A stretch of 42,313 bases of DNA from an uncultured Colwellia sp. (GTDB taxonomy: Bacteria; Pseudomonadota; Gammaproteobacteria; Enterobacterales; Alteromonadaceae), in assembly GCA_913062815.1 (NCBI GenBank), contig CAJXWZ010000041.1:1-42313 (forward strand), in the 5' to 3' direction. The position numbers were made by a program, and so were the translations under genes. Under the pieces are notes generated by a model that worked only from the letters and a program-made list of their open reading frames with translations, was not told where the DNA came from and did no database searches. Of this stretch, positions 7,340 to 17,276 are shown one piece after another; the first letter of the stretch is position 1, and every line of letters begins with the position of its first letter.

Positions 7340-10300
7340 ATGAGTTTAGTTGATACTGCTATAAAGCGCCCGGTTACGGTTTGGATGTTTACTTTTGCAG
7401 TTATTTTATTTGGCTTAGTTGGTCTATCTCGACTTGCAGTAAACTTATTGCCAGAGCTATCATATCCAACCCTAACAGTACGCACCAACTACACAGGAGC
7501 GGCACCGGGAGAAATAGAACAACTAATCACTAAACCTATCGAGGAAGCTGTCGGTGTAGTGAAAGGCTTAAGAAAAATTAGTTCTATTTCAAAAGCAGGT
7601 CAATCCGATGTTTTGCTAGAGTTTGAATGGCAAACACCTATGGATATCACCAGTTTAGAAGTTCGGGAAAAAATAGACCTGATCACCCTGCCCTTGGACG
7701 TTGAAAAGCCATTGATTCTAAAATTTAACCCTTCACTAGATCCTATCATACGCCTGGGTTTACAAAGTAACGACAACTCGGTTGCCGCGTTAACTAAACT
7801 AAGAACATTTGCTGAATACGATATTAAGCGGCAATTAGAATCTTTATTAGGTGTTGCTTCAGTAAAGCTAGGTGGAGGTTTAGAACAAGAGTACCAGGTC
7901 ATTATTGACCAACATAAACTTGCACAATTAAATTTAACGAGTCAACAAATCATTAATCGGATTAATGCCGAGAATATTAATATCTCAGCAGGAAAATTAA
8001 TTGATGGCAATACCCAATATTTAGTTCGAACTCTGAATCAGTTCACCAACATAAATCAAATTGGCGAATTAGTGGTTTACCGCGAAAATGACAAAATAAT
8101 TTATTTAAACGATATTGCGAAAGTAGTAGATGGTTTCAAGGAACGAACAGACATAACACGTATTAACGCGGGTGAAGCTGTTGAGTTAGCCATTTATAAA
8201 GAAGGTGACGCTAACACTGTGCAAGTTGCAAAACTAATCAACGATAAACTTGCCAGCATGACAAAAAATACCGCTAATAATTACAAACTTACGGTAGTCT
8301 ACGATCAATCAACTTTCATCAGTAATGCTATTAGTGAAGTCAAATCTGCTGCGATTATTGGTGGCCTGCTGGCAATGTTAGTGTTGTATTTATTCTTACG
8401 CTCAATAATACCAACGTTAATTATTTCGCTATCAATTCCTGTCTCGGTAATTGCTACTTTCAACATGATGTACGGCAGCGATATTAGTTTAAATATCATG
8501 TCACTTGGTGGTATAGCGTTAGCAACTGGACTGTTAGTAGATAATGCCATTGTTGTGTTAGAGAATATTTCTCGTTACAAAGAGCAAGGTTTGTCAGTTG
8601 TCGAAGCCGCTAGAAAAGGAACTAAAGAAGTTAGCGGCGCAATAATAGCGTCAACTTTAACTACGCTCGCAGTATTCGTACCATTAATATTTATTGAAGG
8701 TGTTGCTGGGCAACTCTTTGCAGACCAAGCGATGACTGTCGCTTTTGCATTAATCGCCTCTTTACTGGTCGCTTTGACATTAATACCGATGTTGGCATCA
8801 AGAACGGTTAAGCAAATAGAGCAAAATGATATTACTGAAGATAATTCAATAAAAGTTAGCTTTAAAGATTTACCCTTAGCTAAAAAGGCGACTTGGATTT
8901 TAGGAGTCCCGTTTAAAGTTATTTTTATTTATGTACCAATGCTACTGATGCGTCTTGTCTTAATTGCCTTTCATGGCGTAAGCAAGGTCATGTCATTATT
9001 AATGAAGCCCTTATCAACTAGTTTCAATTACCTTTTTGAACTGTTAACTAGTTTCTATCAAAAGTTATTGTCACTGGCATTAAAGCACAGCATAAAAACA
9101 CTGCTCATCAGTTTAGCTTTTGCCAGTTCTACTGTATTGGTTCTCCCAAAAATTGGCGTGGAGTTGCTACCACCGTTATCCCAAGGTGAATTTTACTTTG
9201 ACTTAGAGCTAGCTCCAGGAACACCTTTGGCAAAAACTGACCATGCTATTAATTTAATTGCAGAAAAACTGCAAAATGATAACAGAGTGAAAAGTACTTA
9301 TTCATTAACCGGGCGAGGCAGTTTAATGACGAGCAGTGCTGATAAAGGGGGGGAGCACCAAGCTCGCTTACAAGTGATGCTACATCATAGTACTGATGAG
9401 ATTGACGTGATGAATGATATCAGAAATTATGCTCGAAATATTGTTGGCGCCACGACCTCACTCAATCGTCCAGAATTATTTACTTTTAGTAAACCAATGA
9501 GTATTGAATTAGCTGGTTATGATCTTGACGAGCTGAAGCAATATGCCAAACAACTAAGCCAACTTATGGATGAATCAGCAACATTTGTTGATGTAACCAA
9601 TAGTCAACGTAAGGGCCAACCTGAACTGGCAATTCACTTCAACCAACAAAAAATTGCACAATTGGGTTTAAATACACCAGATATTGCCCGCTTACTCGCT
9701 GTTAAAATTGGTGGAAACGTCGCAAGCAAATATACGTTATTGGACAGAAAAATAGATATATTAGTGCGAAGTGAACTTAAAGCGCGCGATTCGATTAATG
9801 ATTTACAAGAATTAGTTATCAACCCTGGCAGTAGACGCCCTATTACACTTGCGAGTATCAGTGAAATAGTTGAAACAGTTGGGCCAGCACAAATCAACCG
9901 AATTAACCAACAACGGGTTGCAGTAATTACTGCCAATATCGCCGTTGGTGACCAAAATAGTGCCATTATCAATGCAAGTAAACTGATAGATCAACTCAAA
10001 TTGCCTTTTTCTGTTATCGCGACTTTTGGTGGGCAAAGTGAAGAAATGCAGCAATCATTCGACTCCATGATTATGGCGCTTACCTTAGCCATATTTTTAG
10101 TGTACTTGGTGATGGCCTCACAATTTGAGTCGTTATTGCACCCATTATTGATACTATTTAGTGTGCCACTAGCCGCTGTTGGCTCTATTTATGGCTTATA
10201 TATTACGGGTACAAACATCAGTGTTATCGTTTTCATTGGTTTAATTATGCTGGCAGGTATAGTGGTTAATAATGCCATTGTTTTGGTTGATAGAATTAAT

Positions 10301-10627
10301 CAACTTCGGGGCCAAGGTGTTGATAAAGCAACTGCCATTAAACAAGCTGCCATTTCTCGACTTCGCCCAATAATTATGACCACCCTCACCACAACCTTAG
10401 GCTTAGTTCCTATGGCAATTGGTTTAGGAGAGGGAGCCGAATTACGAGCACCAATGGCTATTACCGTTATCAGCGGCTTGCTTTGCTCGACCTTTCTAAC
10501 ATTAATTGTATTACCTATCTTGTATCAACTGTTTGATTATAAAACTTTTGTAAGTACTGAGTCAGAGCAAAATAACATGACCAAAGACAATGGCAACAAC
10601 GAATTAGCTGAGGTTACCAATGTCTAA
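7340..10627 (+). CDS. RND-family efflux permease (first of two)
   Basis: A 1095-residue proton-driven resistance-nodulation-division transporter of the AcrB/HAE-1 type. Duplicated halves are visible: an N-terminal membrane helix (RPVTVWMFTFAVILFGLVGL), a large periplasmic porter domain, helices TM2-6 near residues 335-490, a second porter domain and TM8-12 near 910-1070. The TM4 motif reads LLVDNAIVVLEN, so only the first Asp (D401) of the AcrB Asp-Asp proton-relay pair is present, with Asn at 402. TM10 carries VVNNAIVLVDRIN. Between the halves (about residues 490-590) there is a longer than usual linker with two extra hydrophobic stretches. AAGGA precedes the ATG. It overlaps the next permease by 8 bp, so the two are probably translationally coupled and may form a mixed trimer. 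Confidence 0.95.
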   Translation: MSLVDTAIKRPVTVWMFTFAVILFGLVGLSRLAVNLLPELSYPTLTVRTNYTGAAPGEIEQLITKPIEEAVGVVKGLRKISSISKAGQSDVLLEFEWQTPMDITSLEVREKIDLITLPLDVEKPLILKFNPSLDPIIRLGLQSNDNSVAALTKLRTFAEYDIKRQLESLLGVASVKLGGGLEQEYQVIIDQHKLAQLNLTSQQIINRINAENINISAGKLIDGNTQYLVRTLNQFTNINQIGELVVYRENDKIIYLNDIAKVVDGFKERTDITRINAGEAVELAIYKEGDANTVQVAKLINDKLASMTKNTANNYKLTVVYDQSTFISNAISEVKSAAIIGGLLAMLVLYLFLRSIIPTLIISLSIPVSVIATFNMMYGSDISLNIMSLGGIALATGLLVDNAIVVLENISRYKEQGLSVVEAARKGTKEVSGAIIASTLTTLAVFVPLIFIEGVAGQLFADQAMTVAFALIASLLVALTLIPMLASRTVKQIEQNDITEDNSIKVSFKDLPLAKKATWILGVPFKVIFIYVPMLLMRLVLIAFHGVSKVMSLLMKPLSTSFNYLFELLTSFYQKLLSLALKHSIKTLLISLAFASSTVLVLPKIGVELLPPLSQGEFYFDLELAPGTPLAKTDHAINLIAEKLQNDNRVKSTYSLTGRGSLMTSSADKGGEHQARLQVMLHHSTDEIDVMNDIRNYARNIVGATTSLNRPELFTFSKPMSIELAGYDLDELKQYAKQLSQLMDESATFVDVTNSQRKGQPELAIHFNQQKIAQLGLNTPDIARLLAVKIGGNVASKYTLLDRKIDILVRSELKARDSINDLQELVINPGSRRPITLASISEIVETVGPAQINRINQQRVAVITANIAVGDQNSAIINASKLIDQLKLPFSVIATFGGQSEEMQQSFDSMIMALTLAIFLVYLVMASQFESLLHPLLILFSVPLAAVGSIYGLYITGTNISVIVFIGLIMLAGIVVNNAIVLVDRINQLRGQGVDKATAIKQAAISRLRPIIMTTLTTTLGLVPMAIGLGEGAELRAPMAITVISGLLCSTFLTLIVLPILYQLFDYKTFVSTESEQNNMTKDNGNNELAEVTNV

Positions 10628-13600
10628 TCACCTGACAGATAAAGATGCGGAACACAATGACAAAGCAAGTAGCCTTACTGCTTTAGCATTAAGGAAGCCA
10701 GTTACCACATTCATGCTTTGCCTGACCATGTTGCTAACGGGTTTTGCCGCTACTCAATTACTACCATTGGAAAAGTGGCCTGGCATCGATATTCCTGAAA
10801 TGATGATTAATGCGCCTTATCAAGCATCAAGTCCTGCTGAAGTAGAGCGGCTAGTCACTAAACCACTCGAAGAAGCCTTATCTACCATGGGAGGCATTCT
10901 ACGATTGAACTCTACTTCAACGGAAAATGGCGCGCAAATAGGCCTTGAAGTAGAATGGGAAAGCAGTTTAACGGGCAAAGCTATTGAGGCAAGAGAGAAG
11001 ATTGATGCCATTCGCCACTTATTACCAGAAGATTTACAGCGCATTTTCGTCTATCAGTTTTCAACTGCTGACATGCCTATATTAACTTTACGTATTTCCA
11101 GCGAACGCGAATTGAAAAATAGTTATCAATTATTAAATAATTATTTGAAAAAGCCACTAGAGCGCTTAAATGGCGTCTCAAAAGTTGAACTTTATGGCGT
11201 TGATCCAAGGCAAATATCTATTCGCTTATTAAGTGAAAGAATGGCTAGTCATAATATTGATATCAAGCAGCTTACTTTAATGTTAAGAAAAGAAAACTTC
11301 ACCATTAATGCCGGCTCATTAAGGTCAGAACAAGCCAGTATTAGAATAAGCCCTAAAGGTGAATTTACTAAACTTAGTGACATTCGTGCTTTGCAGATTA
11401 AAGACAATGTTTATTTGGGTGATGTAGCCACTGTTGAATTTGAGCAGCCCGAACGTGTAGATGGTAGACACCTAGATCGCAATTACGCCATTGGTGTTAA
11501 TGTATTTAAAGAATCGAGCGCCAACTTAGTGGAAGTTGCTGGCCGAGTGGTTAAATTAGTAGATAACATCAGCAATAGTCGCCAATTTGATGGGGTGAAT
11601 ATTTTTATGATGGAAGATCAAGCCAAGGGCGTAACGGACTCACTAAGTGCTCTGTTAACTGCAGGAGGCATTGGCGCACTACTCTCCTTTGCAGTGTTAT
11701 ATTTATTTATGAGAAATACCACTGCCACATTATTAGTTGTGGCTTCTGTACCATTTTCTATTTGTATCACCCTAGCCATCATGTATTTACTTGGTTATTC
11801 TTTAAATGTGCTCTCTATGATGGGGCTTTTATTAGCGGTTGGCATGCTTGTAGATAATTCTGTTGTTATTACAGAGTCAATTTCTGCCCAACATCAAAAA
11901 ACACCACATAAAACAAAAATACAAAATATATTGAAGGGTGTTGATAAAGTTTCCCTTGCCGTGATGACAGGTACATTAACCACTATGATTGTATTCCTAC
12001 CGAACATCATTGGCGAAAAAGTGCAACTAACCGTGTTTTTAGAACATGTTGCTATTGCTATTTGCATTTCATTAGCGGCTTCGCTATTAATTGCTAAAAC
12101 ATTATTGCCGCTACTATTAAGTAAAATATCGCTCGATAAACTCAGCAACAATAAAAAGCATGGCCATGATAAAAAGCAAAATAACCGTTTACAAGCACGC
12201 TATAAGCATAGTTTAACTTGGGTATTAGCTCACCCTAAAGTAACCGCTGTTGCTGCTCTACTGATTTTAGTTAGCGCTGCGTTCCCTATGGGAGTTATCA
12301 CTGCTGATAATATGGATAATCAAGATGGTACACGATTGTTCATGCGTTATCATGTTGAAGGACAATTTCCGGTAGCACATGTTGAAGCAATGGTAGACCG
12401 CTTTGAAGCGTACTTGTATGAAAATCAAGAGGCGTTCTATATTGACTCTGTTTATAGTTACTACAGTGGCGAAAGAGCTTCCTCTACTTTGTTGTTAAAT
12501 GAAGACCGCGATATATCTATGACAGAGCTTAAAGCGCGAATTCGTAAAAACATGCCTAACTTTGCCGATGCAAAGCCTGACTTTGGCTGGCAGAGTGCTA
12601 AAAGTGGTGGCGTAAGTGTTACTTTAGTAGGCCCTTCTACAGACTTGTTAGTAAAATTATCAAATCAAGTAGTACCAGTACTGAGTCACCTTGATGGTTT
12701 AGCAGATGTAAGAAGTGAGGTTTCACAACACCAGAAAGAAATGGTACTTATTATTGACCGAATTAAAGCCAGTCAAATAGGTTTGAACTCACAAGAAGTA
12801 GCACAAGTGGTTGGTACGGCATTGCGCGGCTTAGAGCTAAGAAGTTTCCGACATGATCCCAACGGTGAAGTGAAAATACACTTACTTTATGATGAGCGTT
12901 TAAAATACTCATTAAGTCAGCTTAAAAAACTACCCATTACCCAAATAGATGATCAAACCATCACCTTAGAAAATGTTGCCGAGTTTAAAGTACAACCTAG
13001 ATTAACATCTATATACCGTGAAAACCGTCAAACTGCCCTAACCATTGGCGCGAATTTAAATGACGTTACTATGGAGCAAGCAAAAGATAGCATTACCCTT
13101 GCTATGGATTCTATTAACTTACCCGTTGGCTACAACTGGAAATTAGGCGAAGGCTTTAATAGACAGCAAGGCGATCAACAAATAATGATCACTAACATGA
13201 TATTAGCCTTGGCGATGATCTATATAGTTATGGCCGCCTTATTTGAGTCCTTGCTATTACCCGCGGCAATTATAAGCTCAATTATTTATTCGATAGTCGG
13301 TGTTTTTTGGTTCTTTTTTATTACGGGCTCAAGCATGTCTGTGATGGGGATGATTGGGATTTTGATACTGATGGGCATAGTGGTCAATAATGGCATTGTG
13401 TTGATTGATCAAATAAACCAGAAAACCCCAAAACTAGAAGAATTAGAAAGTGTTATTAGTGCTATTTGTGCCACTAGATTACGCCCCGTATTGATGACTG
13501 TTGCGACGACTGTGTTAGGTATGATCCCACTAGCGCTAGGCTCTACTCAAATAGGTGGTGATGGACCATCTTATTCGCCACTCGCTATTGCTATTATTGG

Positions 13601-13736
13601 TGGCTTAACCTTTTCAACTATCACCAGTTTATACTTGGTGCCTTGGTGCTATTTAATTTTCACTAAAATGGCTCGAAACACTAGTATTGGTTTTTACCAT
13701 GCTAATATTTTTGCCAAGCGCATAACCAAGAGCTAA
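10620..13736 (+). CDS. RND-family efflux permease (second of two)
   Basis: A second AcrB-like permease of 1038 residues, clearly different from the first. It has a cytoplasmic N-terminal tail of about 25 polar residues, TM1 (residues 30-50), porter domain 1, TM2-6 with GMLVDNSVVITESI (D412, N413), porter domain 2, and TM8-12 with GIVVNNGIVLIDQIN. Like its partner it keeps one Asp of the TM4 pair. Its start overlaps the first permease by 8 bp, and the stop is only a few bases from the convergent truC stop. Two permeases with one adaptor recall MdtABC, where MdtB and MdtC form a heterotrimer; that is analogy, not proof. No outer-membrane TolC-type gene is nearby, so a channel encoded elsewhere must serve this system. 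Confidence 0.95.
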   Translation: MSNHLTDKDAEHNDKASSLTALALRKPVTTFMLCLTMLLTGFAATQLLPLEKWPGIDIPEMMINAPYQASSPAEVERLVTKPLEEALSTMGGILRLNSTSTENGAQIGLEVEWESSLTGKAIEAREKIDAIRHLLPEDLQRIFVYQFSTADMPILTLRISSERELKNSYQLLNNYLKKPLERLNGVSKVELYGVDPRQISIRLLSERMASHNIDIKQLTLMLRKENFTINAGSLRSEQASIRISPKGEFTKLSDIRALQIKDNVYLGDVATVEFEQPERVDGRHLDRNYAIGVNVFKESSANLVEVAGRVVKLVDNISNSRQFDGVNIFMMEDQAKGVTDSLSALLTAGGIGALLSFAVLYLFMRNTTATLLVVASVPFSICITLAIMYLLGYSLNVLSMMGLLLAVGMLVDNSVVITESISAQHQKTPHKTKIQNILKGVDKVSLAVMTGTLTTMIVFLPNIIGEKVQLTVFLEHVAIAICISLAASLLIAKTLLPLLLSKISLDKLSNNKKHGHDKKQNNRLQARYKHSLTWVLAHPKVTAVAALLILVSAAFPMGVITADNMDNQDGTRLFMRYHVEGQFPVAHVEAMVDRFEAYLYENQEAFYIDSVYSYYSGERASSTLLLNEDRDISMTELKARIRKNMPNFADAKPDFGWQSAKSGGVSVTLVGPSTDLLVKLSNQVVPVLSHLDGLADVRSEVSQHQKEMVLIIDRIKASQIGLNSQEVAQVVGTALRGLELRSFRHDPNGEVKIHLLYDERLKYSLSQLKKLPITQIDDQTITLENVAEFKVQPRLTSIYRENRQTALTIGANLNDVTMEQAKDSITLAMDSINLPVGYNWKLGEGFNRQQGDQQIMITNMILALAMIYIVMAALFESLLLPAAIISSIIYSIVGVFWFFFITGSSMSVMGMIGILILMGIVVNNGIVLIDQINQKTPKLEELESVISAICATRLRPVLMTVATTVLGMIPLALGSTQIGGDGPSYSPLAIAIIGGLTFSTITSLYLVPWCYLIFTKMARNTSIGFYHANIFAKRITKS

Positions 13737-14557
13737 TTTTCGACCTGCCATGATAATTCATTAAAGACATGCTGCCACTGCTGATCAAACTCAGCAGTGA
13801 TTATAATTGGCTGCTGAGTTACCGGATGGATAAACCCCAAGGATTTGGCAATAAGCATCAAGCGTTTGAAACCAAAGTATTGGTAAAAAAAAGGGTTTTG
13901 TTTATTATCACCATAATTTATATCGCCAATAACTGGATGCCTTAAATGTGCTAAATGACGTCGAATTTGATGACGCCGCCCGGTAACTGGTTCAAGCTTT
14001 ACCAGTGAATAACGAACGCTATCAAATTTTCCTAAAGGAATGGCTAAGCTTGCTTGTTTTATCACTTGATAATGCGTTTTCGCCGATTGATGGGCTTTAT
14101 CACGACTAACATTTTTATCCCCTAATTTATCTAACTTTTCTTTTAACGGGTAATCAATTATTGTTTGGGACTGTTCCATAGACAAATGCCCGCGCACTAA
14201 CGCGTAATAGGTTTTCTTCAAATCCAGACCAGCTACTTGCTCATTAAGGCCACTTTTTGCACTGTCAGCGCTATTAGACTTTAACGCAAAAGCCTCATTC
14301 ATTTTTTGAGCAATGTCTTTAGTTAAGGCAAAAAGCAATACCCCTGAAGTTGGCCTATCTAAACGATGCACTGGATAAACATATTGGCCAATTTGATCGC
14401 GCACTAATTGCAAAGCAAAATAAATTTCATCTTTATCCATAAAGCTGCGATGAACAAATAACCCTGCTGGTTTATCTACAGCAACTAAATAGTCATCATG
14501 ATATAAAATTTTTAGTATGGGTTTTTCAAGTATTGTTTTATCAATAGGGTTTATCAT
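13733..14557 (-). CDS. truC: tRNA pseudouridine(65) synthase TruC
   Basis: An RluA-family pseudouridine synthase. The N-terminal ILYHDDYLVAVDKPAGLFVH, the catalytic HRLDRPTSGVLLFAL (Asp at about residue 67), and RRHQIRRHLAHLRHPVIGD are all present. Similarity of the opening block and of VRDQIGQYVYPVHR to E. coli TruC makes tRNA U65 the likely target. With the start at ATG 14557 the protein has 274 residues, close to the family length. Earlier in-frame starts exist (TTG 14617, ATG 14590) but would run into the divergent promoter. It converges on the RND permease with a 4-bp overlap and is divergent from the DUF3549 gene. A small insertion near residues 85-105 (polar, Asn/Ser-rich) is a lineage extra. 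Confidence 0.9.
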   Translation of the reverse strand: MINPIDKTILEKPILKILYHDDYLVAVDKPAGLFVHRSFMDKDEIYFALQLVRDQIGQYVYPVHRLDRPTSGVLLFALTKDIAQKMNEAFALKSNSADSAKSGLNEQVAGLDLKKTYYALVRGHLSMEQSQTIIDYPLKEKLDKLGDKNVSRDKAHQSAKTHYQVIKQASLAIPLGKFDSVRYSLVKLEPVTGRRHQIRRHLAHLRHPVIGDINYGDNKQNPFFYQYFGFKRLMLIAKSLGFIHPVTQQPIIITAEFDQQWQHVFNELSWQVEN

Positions 14558-14573
14558 ATGAGTATTATTAATT

Positions 14574-14602
14574 TTGCTAGATAAGCGCATTATCTCTATA
14601 AT
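14574..14602 (+). promoter_or_regulatory. Sigma-70 promoter for the DUF3549 gene set
   Basis: TTGCTA (14574-14579), a 17-bp spacer and a perfect TATAAT (14597-14602) are present. Transcription would begin near 14609, about 41 nt before ATG 14650. Confidence 0.65.
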
Positions 14603-14649
14603 AGCGCACAGACTCAATCTCTCTTTATTTTGGTGTTAAATTCTCTTTT

Positions 14650-15699
14650 ATGAATACTATTGATACAATTTCACAGCTTTTACTTTCTTCAAACTCGCAA
14701 TTTCGTATTTATGATATCGGTCGTAAAATAGAGAAAATATCAAAAGAACAATTCGAAAAAATAGAATTAAACCAAATCCCTTACCCTAATCCTGCTCAAG
14801 GCCATGCCTGCATAGCGATTGCTTTTTGGCAAAAACAATCATCACAACCTTATTTATGGCTGCTAAAATTACCGCTTGATGAAAGGGGTCTTTTAAACCA
14901 AGGGGCACGTAATCACTTTATTGCAATAATTGTGGAAGCATTAGGCAGTGACTTAACACAAGATGCCAATGACCAACAAGAAGAGCTGTTAAAAAGTAAT
15001 CCCTATTTATATACTCCGGCCCAATACAAATTAGCGACACTGAATAGCAAAATAAAGCTAGAGTTAAAGCAAGCCCCAAGTGAGTACTTATCCCCTTTTA
15101 TTACTTATATGGCTGAAGAAAACAACTGGGATAAATGGCAAGCTGTTGGCGTACAAGGAATAACTGACTTTTCTGTTCGTATAAGAGAACCCCAAAATAT
15201 GGCATTGCTAGTCGAAGCACTACCTCACTTGCCTAATGAAGTGTTACTGCCATTGTGTAGTGCCTTAGAGAATGAATCATTTTCAGTCGACTTAATAGAG
15301 TCAATATTAGCGCTACTGCAAGTTAAGTTAACATCAAACAACAATAGCACTGAGAGCTTGATTCAAATACAACAACACTTGTTACGTAGTTTGGCGAGTA
15401 ATTGCCAACACCCACACGTAGAAACATTTATTGCGAATTTATTACAGCAGAAAGAACTTGCCGCTGAATTGTTGATCACTGTTTCAGGAAAATGCTGGCT
15501 ATCACTTGCTGATACGAAACAGTTAATGGCATTTTTTGAGCATCTGATTAATTGTAATGACCAAGCATTATTTAATAGCATTTTTAAAGATTTAGTAGCA
15601 ATACCTGCCATTCGTCCTATTGTCTTTCAATGCATGCGTACACCTGAGCGTAGTGAGGCATTATCAAAAGCTATCGGTCAATTGTTTAATCAAGCTTAA
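14650..15699 (+). CDS. DUF3549 family protein
   Basis: A 349-residue soluble protein. The opening MNTIDTISQLLLSSNSQFRI followed by YDIGRKIEKISKEQF, and FWQKQSSQPYLWLLKLPLDE, match the DUF3549 family of gammaproteobacteria, whose function is not known. The second half (residues 180-340) is predicted to be a string of helices with HEAT-like spacing. No signal peptide or membrane segment is visible. A good promoter lies upstream but the ribosome-binding site is weak. It is followed after 36 bp by a DUF3301 gene, and truC is divergent; in Vibrio and Shewanella these genes are, as I recall, also neighbours. Confidence 0.85.
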   Translation: MNTIDTISQLLLSSNSQFRIYDIGRKIEKISKEQFEKIELNQIPYPNPAQGHACIAIAFWQKQSSQPYLWLLKLPLDERGLLNQGARNHFIAIIVEALGSDLTQDANDQQEELLKSNPYLYTPAQYKLATLNSKIKLELKQAPSEYLSPFITYMAEENNWDKWQAVGVQGITDFSVRIREPQNMALLVEALPHLPNEVLLPLCSALENESFSVDLIESILALLQVKLTSNNNSTESLIQIQQHLLRSLASNCQHPHVETFIANLLQQKELAAELLITVSGKCWLSLADTKQLMAFFEHLINCNDQALFNSIFKDLVAIPAIRPIVFQCMRTPERSEALSKAIGQLFNQA

Positions 15700-15735
15700 T
15701 TGCTAAATTAAAATCACTTAAGGTAGATTACCCCT

Positions 15736-16038
15736 ATGGAAAATATTTATTATTTATTATTGCTTTGCATACTCTGCTGGTACTTTATTTATTTGAGGAA
15801 AGTTTCCGAAGCGGCACGTAGTCATGCCAATCGATACTGCGAACAAAACCAGTTACAATTTATTACTATTGCGAGACGCTCAAGTCGAATAACCTTTACT
15901 AGAAAGCACGGCTTAGTTTGGTATAGTTTGTTTGATATAGAATTTAGTGGTGATGGTGAATCTAATAATTATGCAACGTTAAGTTTATATGGCTTAAAAT
16001 TGGATAATGTTGATATTCCCCCCTACAGAGTTCATTAA
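15736..16038 (+). CDS. DUF3301 family protein
   Basis: A 100-residue protein with one N-terminal membrane helix (residues 4-20) and a basic soluble domain. The motif SEAARSHANRYCEQNQLQ and the ending LKLDNVDIPPYRVH are characteristic of DUF3301, a family of unknown function. The protein is probably anchored in the inner membrane. ATG 15736 has AAGGT upstream. It lies in a three-gene same-strand set (DUF3549, DUF3301, DUF805-like) and is probably cotranscribed with them. Confidence 0.85.
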   Translation: MENIYYLLLLCILCWYFIYLRKVSEAARSHANRYCEQNQLQFITIARRSSRITFTRKHGLVWYSLFDIEFSGDGESNNYATLSLYGLKLDNVDIPPYRVH

Positions 16039-16079
16039 AAAACATCTTTTCGTTATTTTTTCTACATTAGGAAGGTACT

Positions 16080-17198
16080 GTGCAGTTTTTAAAGTCACTT
16101 TTATGTTTACACGGGTTTGATAATAGAACGCGTTTTTTTGCTATTTGCAGTGCAGTTTATGTTGTTTTTATAATGATAGCATCAGCTTTTACCGGTATAT
16201 ATTTTATATCTATTATCATTTTAGCTCTGTTTACTACAGTACTTGCTTTTGCTCACCTCCGTCGATTAAAAGATAGCCAACTCAAAAAAAAATGGCTGCT
16301 AGCCCCTAACATTATCTTTGCATTAGTTTCTTTGATAATCATTTTTTCTGAACAATACGGTAGCTACTTATTACTTGTTATTCCTGCACTTTGTTCTGCA
16401 GTGTTATTAACTTACCCAAGTGCTAACCAACGGGATTTTGTCTTAGGTTATTTCGGCCCTGTTGATATGGGAGAATATAAACAAGAAACACATCAAGGTA
16501 AATTAGCCAAATTTAGAATAGAGCCAACACTGGTTAGCGACAACTCGATGAACTTTAATAGCAACGAGCAAACAGGCTTGCACACAAGTGAAGTTAATTT
16601 AAATAAAGACTCTTTAGGAAACAGCACACCTAATAAACAAACCGATATTGGCGAAATGATCCGATTGAAGTTAATCGCTAATAAAAATGCTCAGCGTGTT
16701 ATTGCCATTGTCATTGGTATTATTATATTGGTCGTGCTGGCATCATGGTTAATGAATAGCATAAATGCATCTAACGCTACCATTTTACCCAATGACGTTA
16801 CACAACAAGCTAAAAGCGCTTTACCTGTTGTTACTCGCGAATACCCTTTAGTCATGCCCGACAATTACACCCTGTATTTGTCCACGCACAAAGGTATTAC
16901 CCTTAACTGGCAAGCTGATGAAGTTAATGAAACAATAATATGGTCCCAACTAACTACGCTAGGCGATGAAAGTTGTCAGCAAATTAGCTTTAATAAAGGT
17001 GAGCCAATACGCACATTGTCGGTACAGGTAGAAGGTACAGAATATTATGCGAGCTTTTCGCCACTTGATAGTAAGGCACTTATTCAAGCACTCGCTTTTC
17101 GTGGAAATTTCACCTTATGCGGCTATGATTTCTCATTAAAAGGTAGCCAAGCTGTACTGGGTAAAAATAAACAATATGCTCGTTGGGTTGATTATTGA
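16080..17198 (+). CDS. Membrane protein with DUF805-like N-terminus
   Basis: A 372-residue protein. The first 120 residues hold four hydrophobic segments and look DUF805-like (FDNRTRFFAICSAVYVVF and AHLRRLKDSQLKKKWLLAPN). A polar, probably disordered linker of about 80 residues follows, then one more membrane helix (about 207-226) and a C-terminal domain of about 145 residues that would face the periplasm, with two Cys that could form a disulphide. I do not recognise the C-terminal domain. The start is GTG 16080, supported by a strong AGGAAGG at 16069-16075. It lies 41 bp after the DUF3301 gene. Function unknown. Confidence 0.75.
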   Translation: MQFLKSLLCLHGFDNRTRFFAICSAVYVVFIMIASAFTGIYFISIIILALFTTVLAFAHLRRLKDSQLKKKWLLAPNIIFALVSLIIIFSEQYGSYLLLVIPALCSAVLLTYPSANQRDFVLGYFGPVDMGEYKQETHQGKLAKFRIEPTLVSDNSMNFNSNEQTGLHTSEVNLNKDSLGNSTPNKQTDIGEMIRLKLIANKNAQRVIAIVIGIIILVVLASWLMNSINASNATILPNDVTQQAKSALPVVTREYPLVMPDNYTLYLSTHKGITLNWQADEVNETIIWSQLTTLGDESCQQISFNKGEPIRTLSVQVEGTEYYASFSPLDSKALIQALAFRGNFTLCGYDFSLKGSQAVLGKNKQYARWVDY

Positions 17199-17218
17199 TT
17201 TTACTAAATAGCTTAATG

Positions 17219-17256
17219 GCAGTGAAGCAAAGGGATTATATATCACTGCTCATTTT
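17219..17256 (+). terminator. Weak hairpin terminator
   Basis: A 7-bp stem GCAGTGA / TCACTGC with a 17-nt loop is followed by TCATTTTT, 20 bp after the stop of the upstream gene. It lies in the short gap before the convergent cobQ. Confidence 0.4.
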
Positions 17257-17276
17257 TAATAACTAGGTGAAGAATC

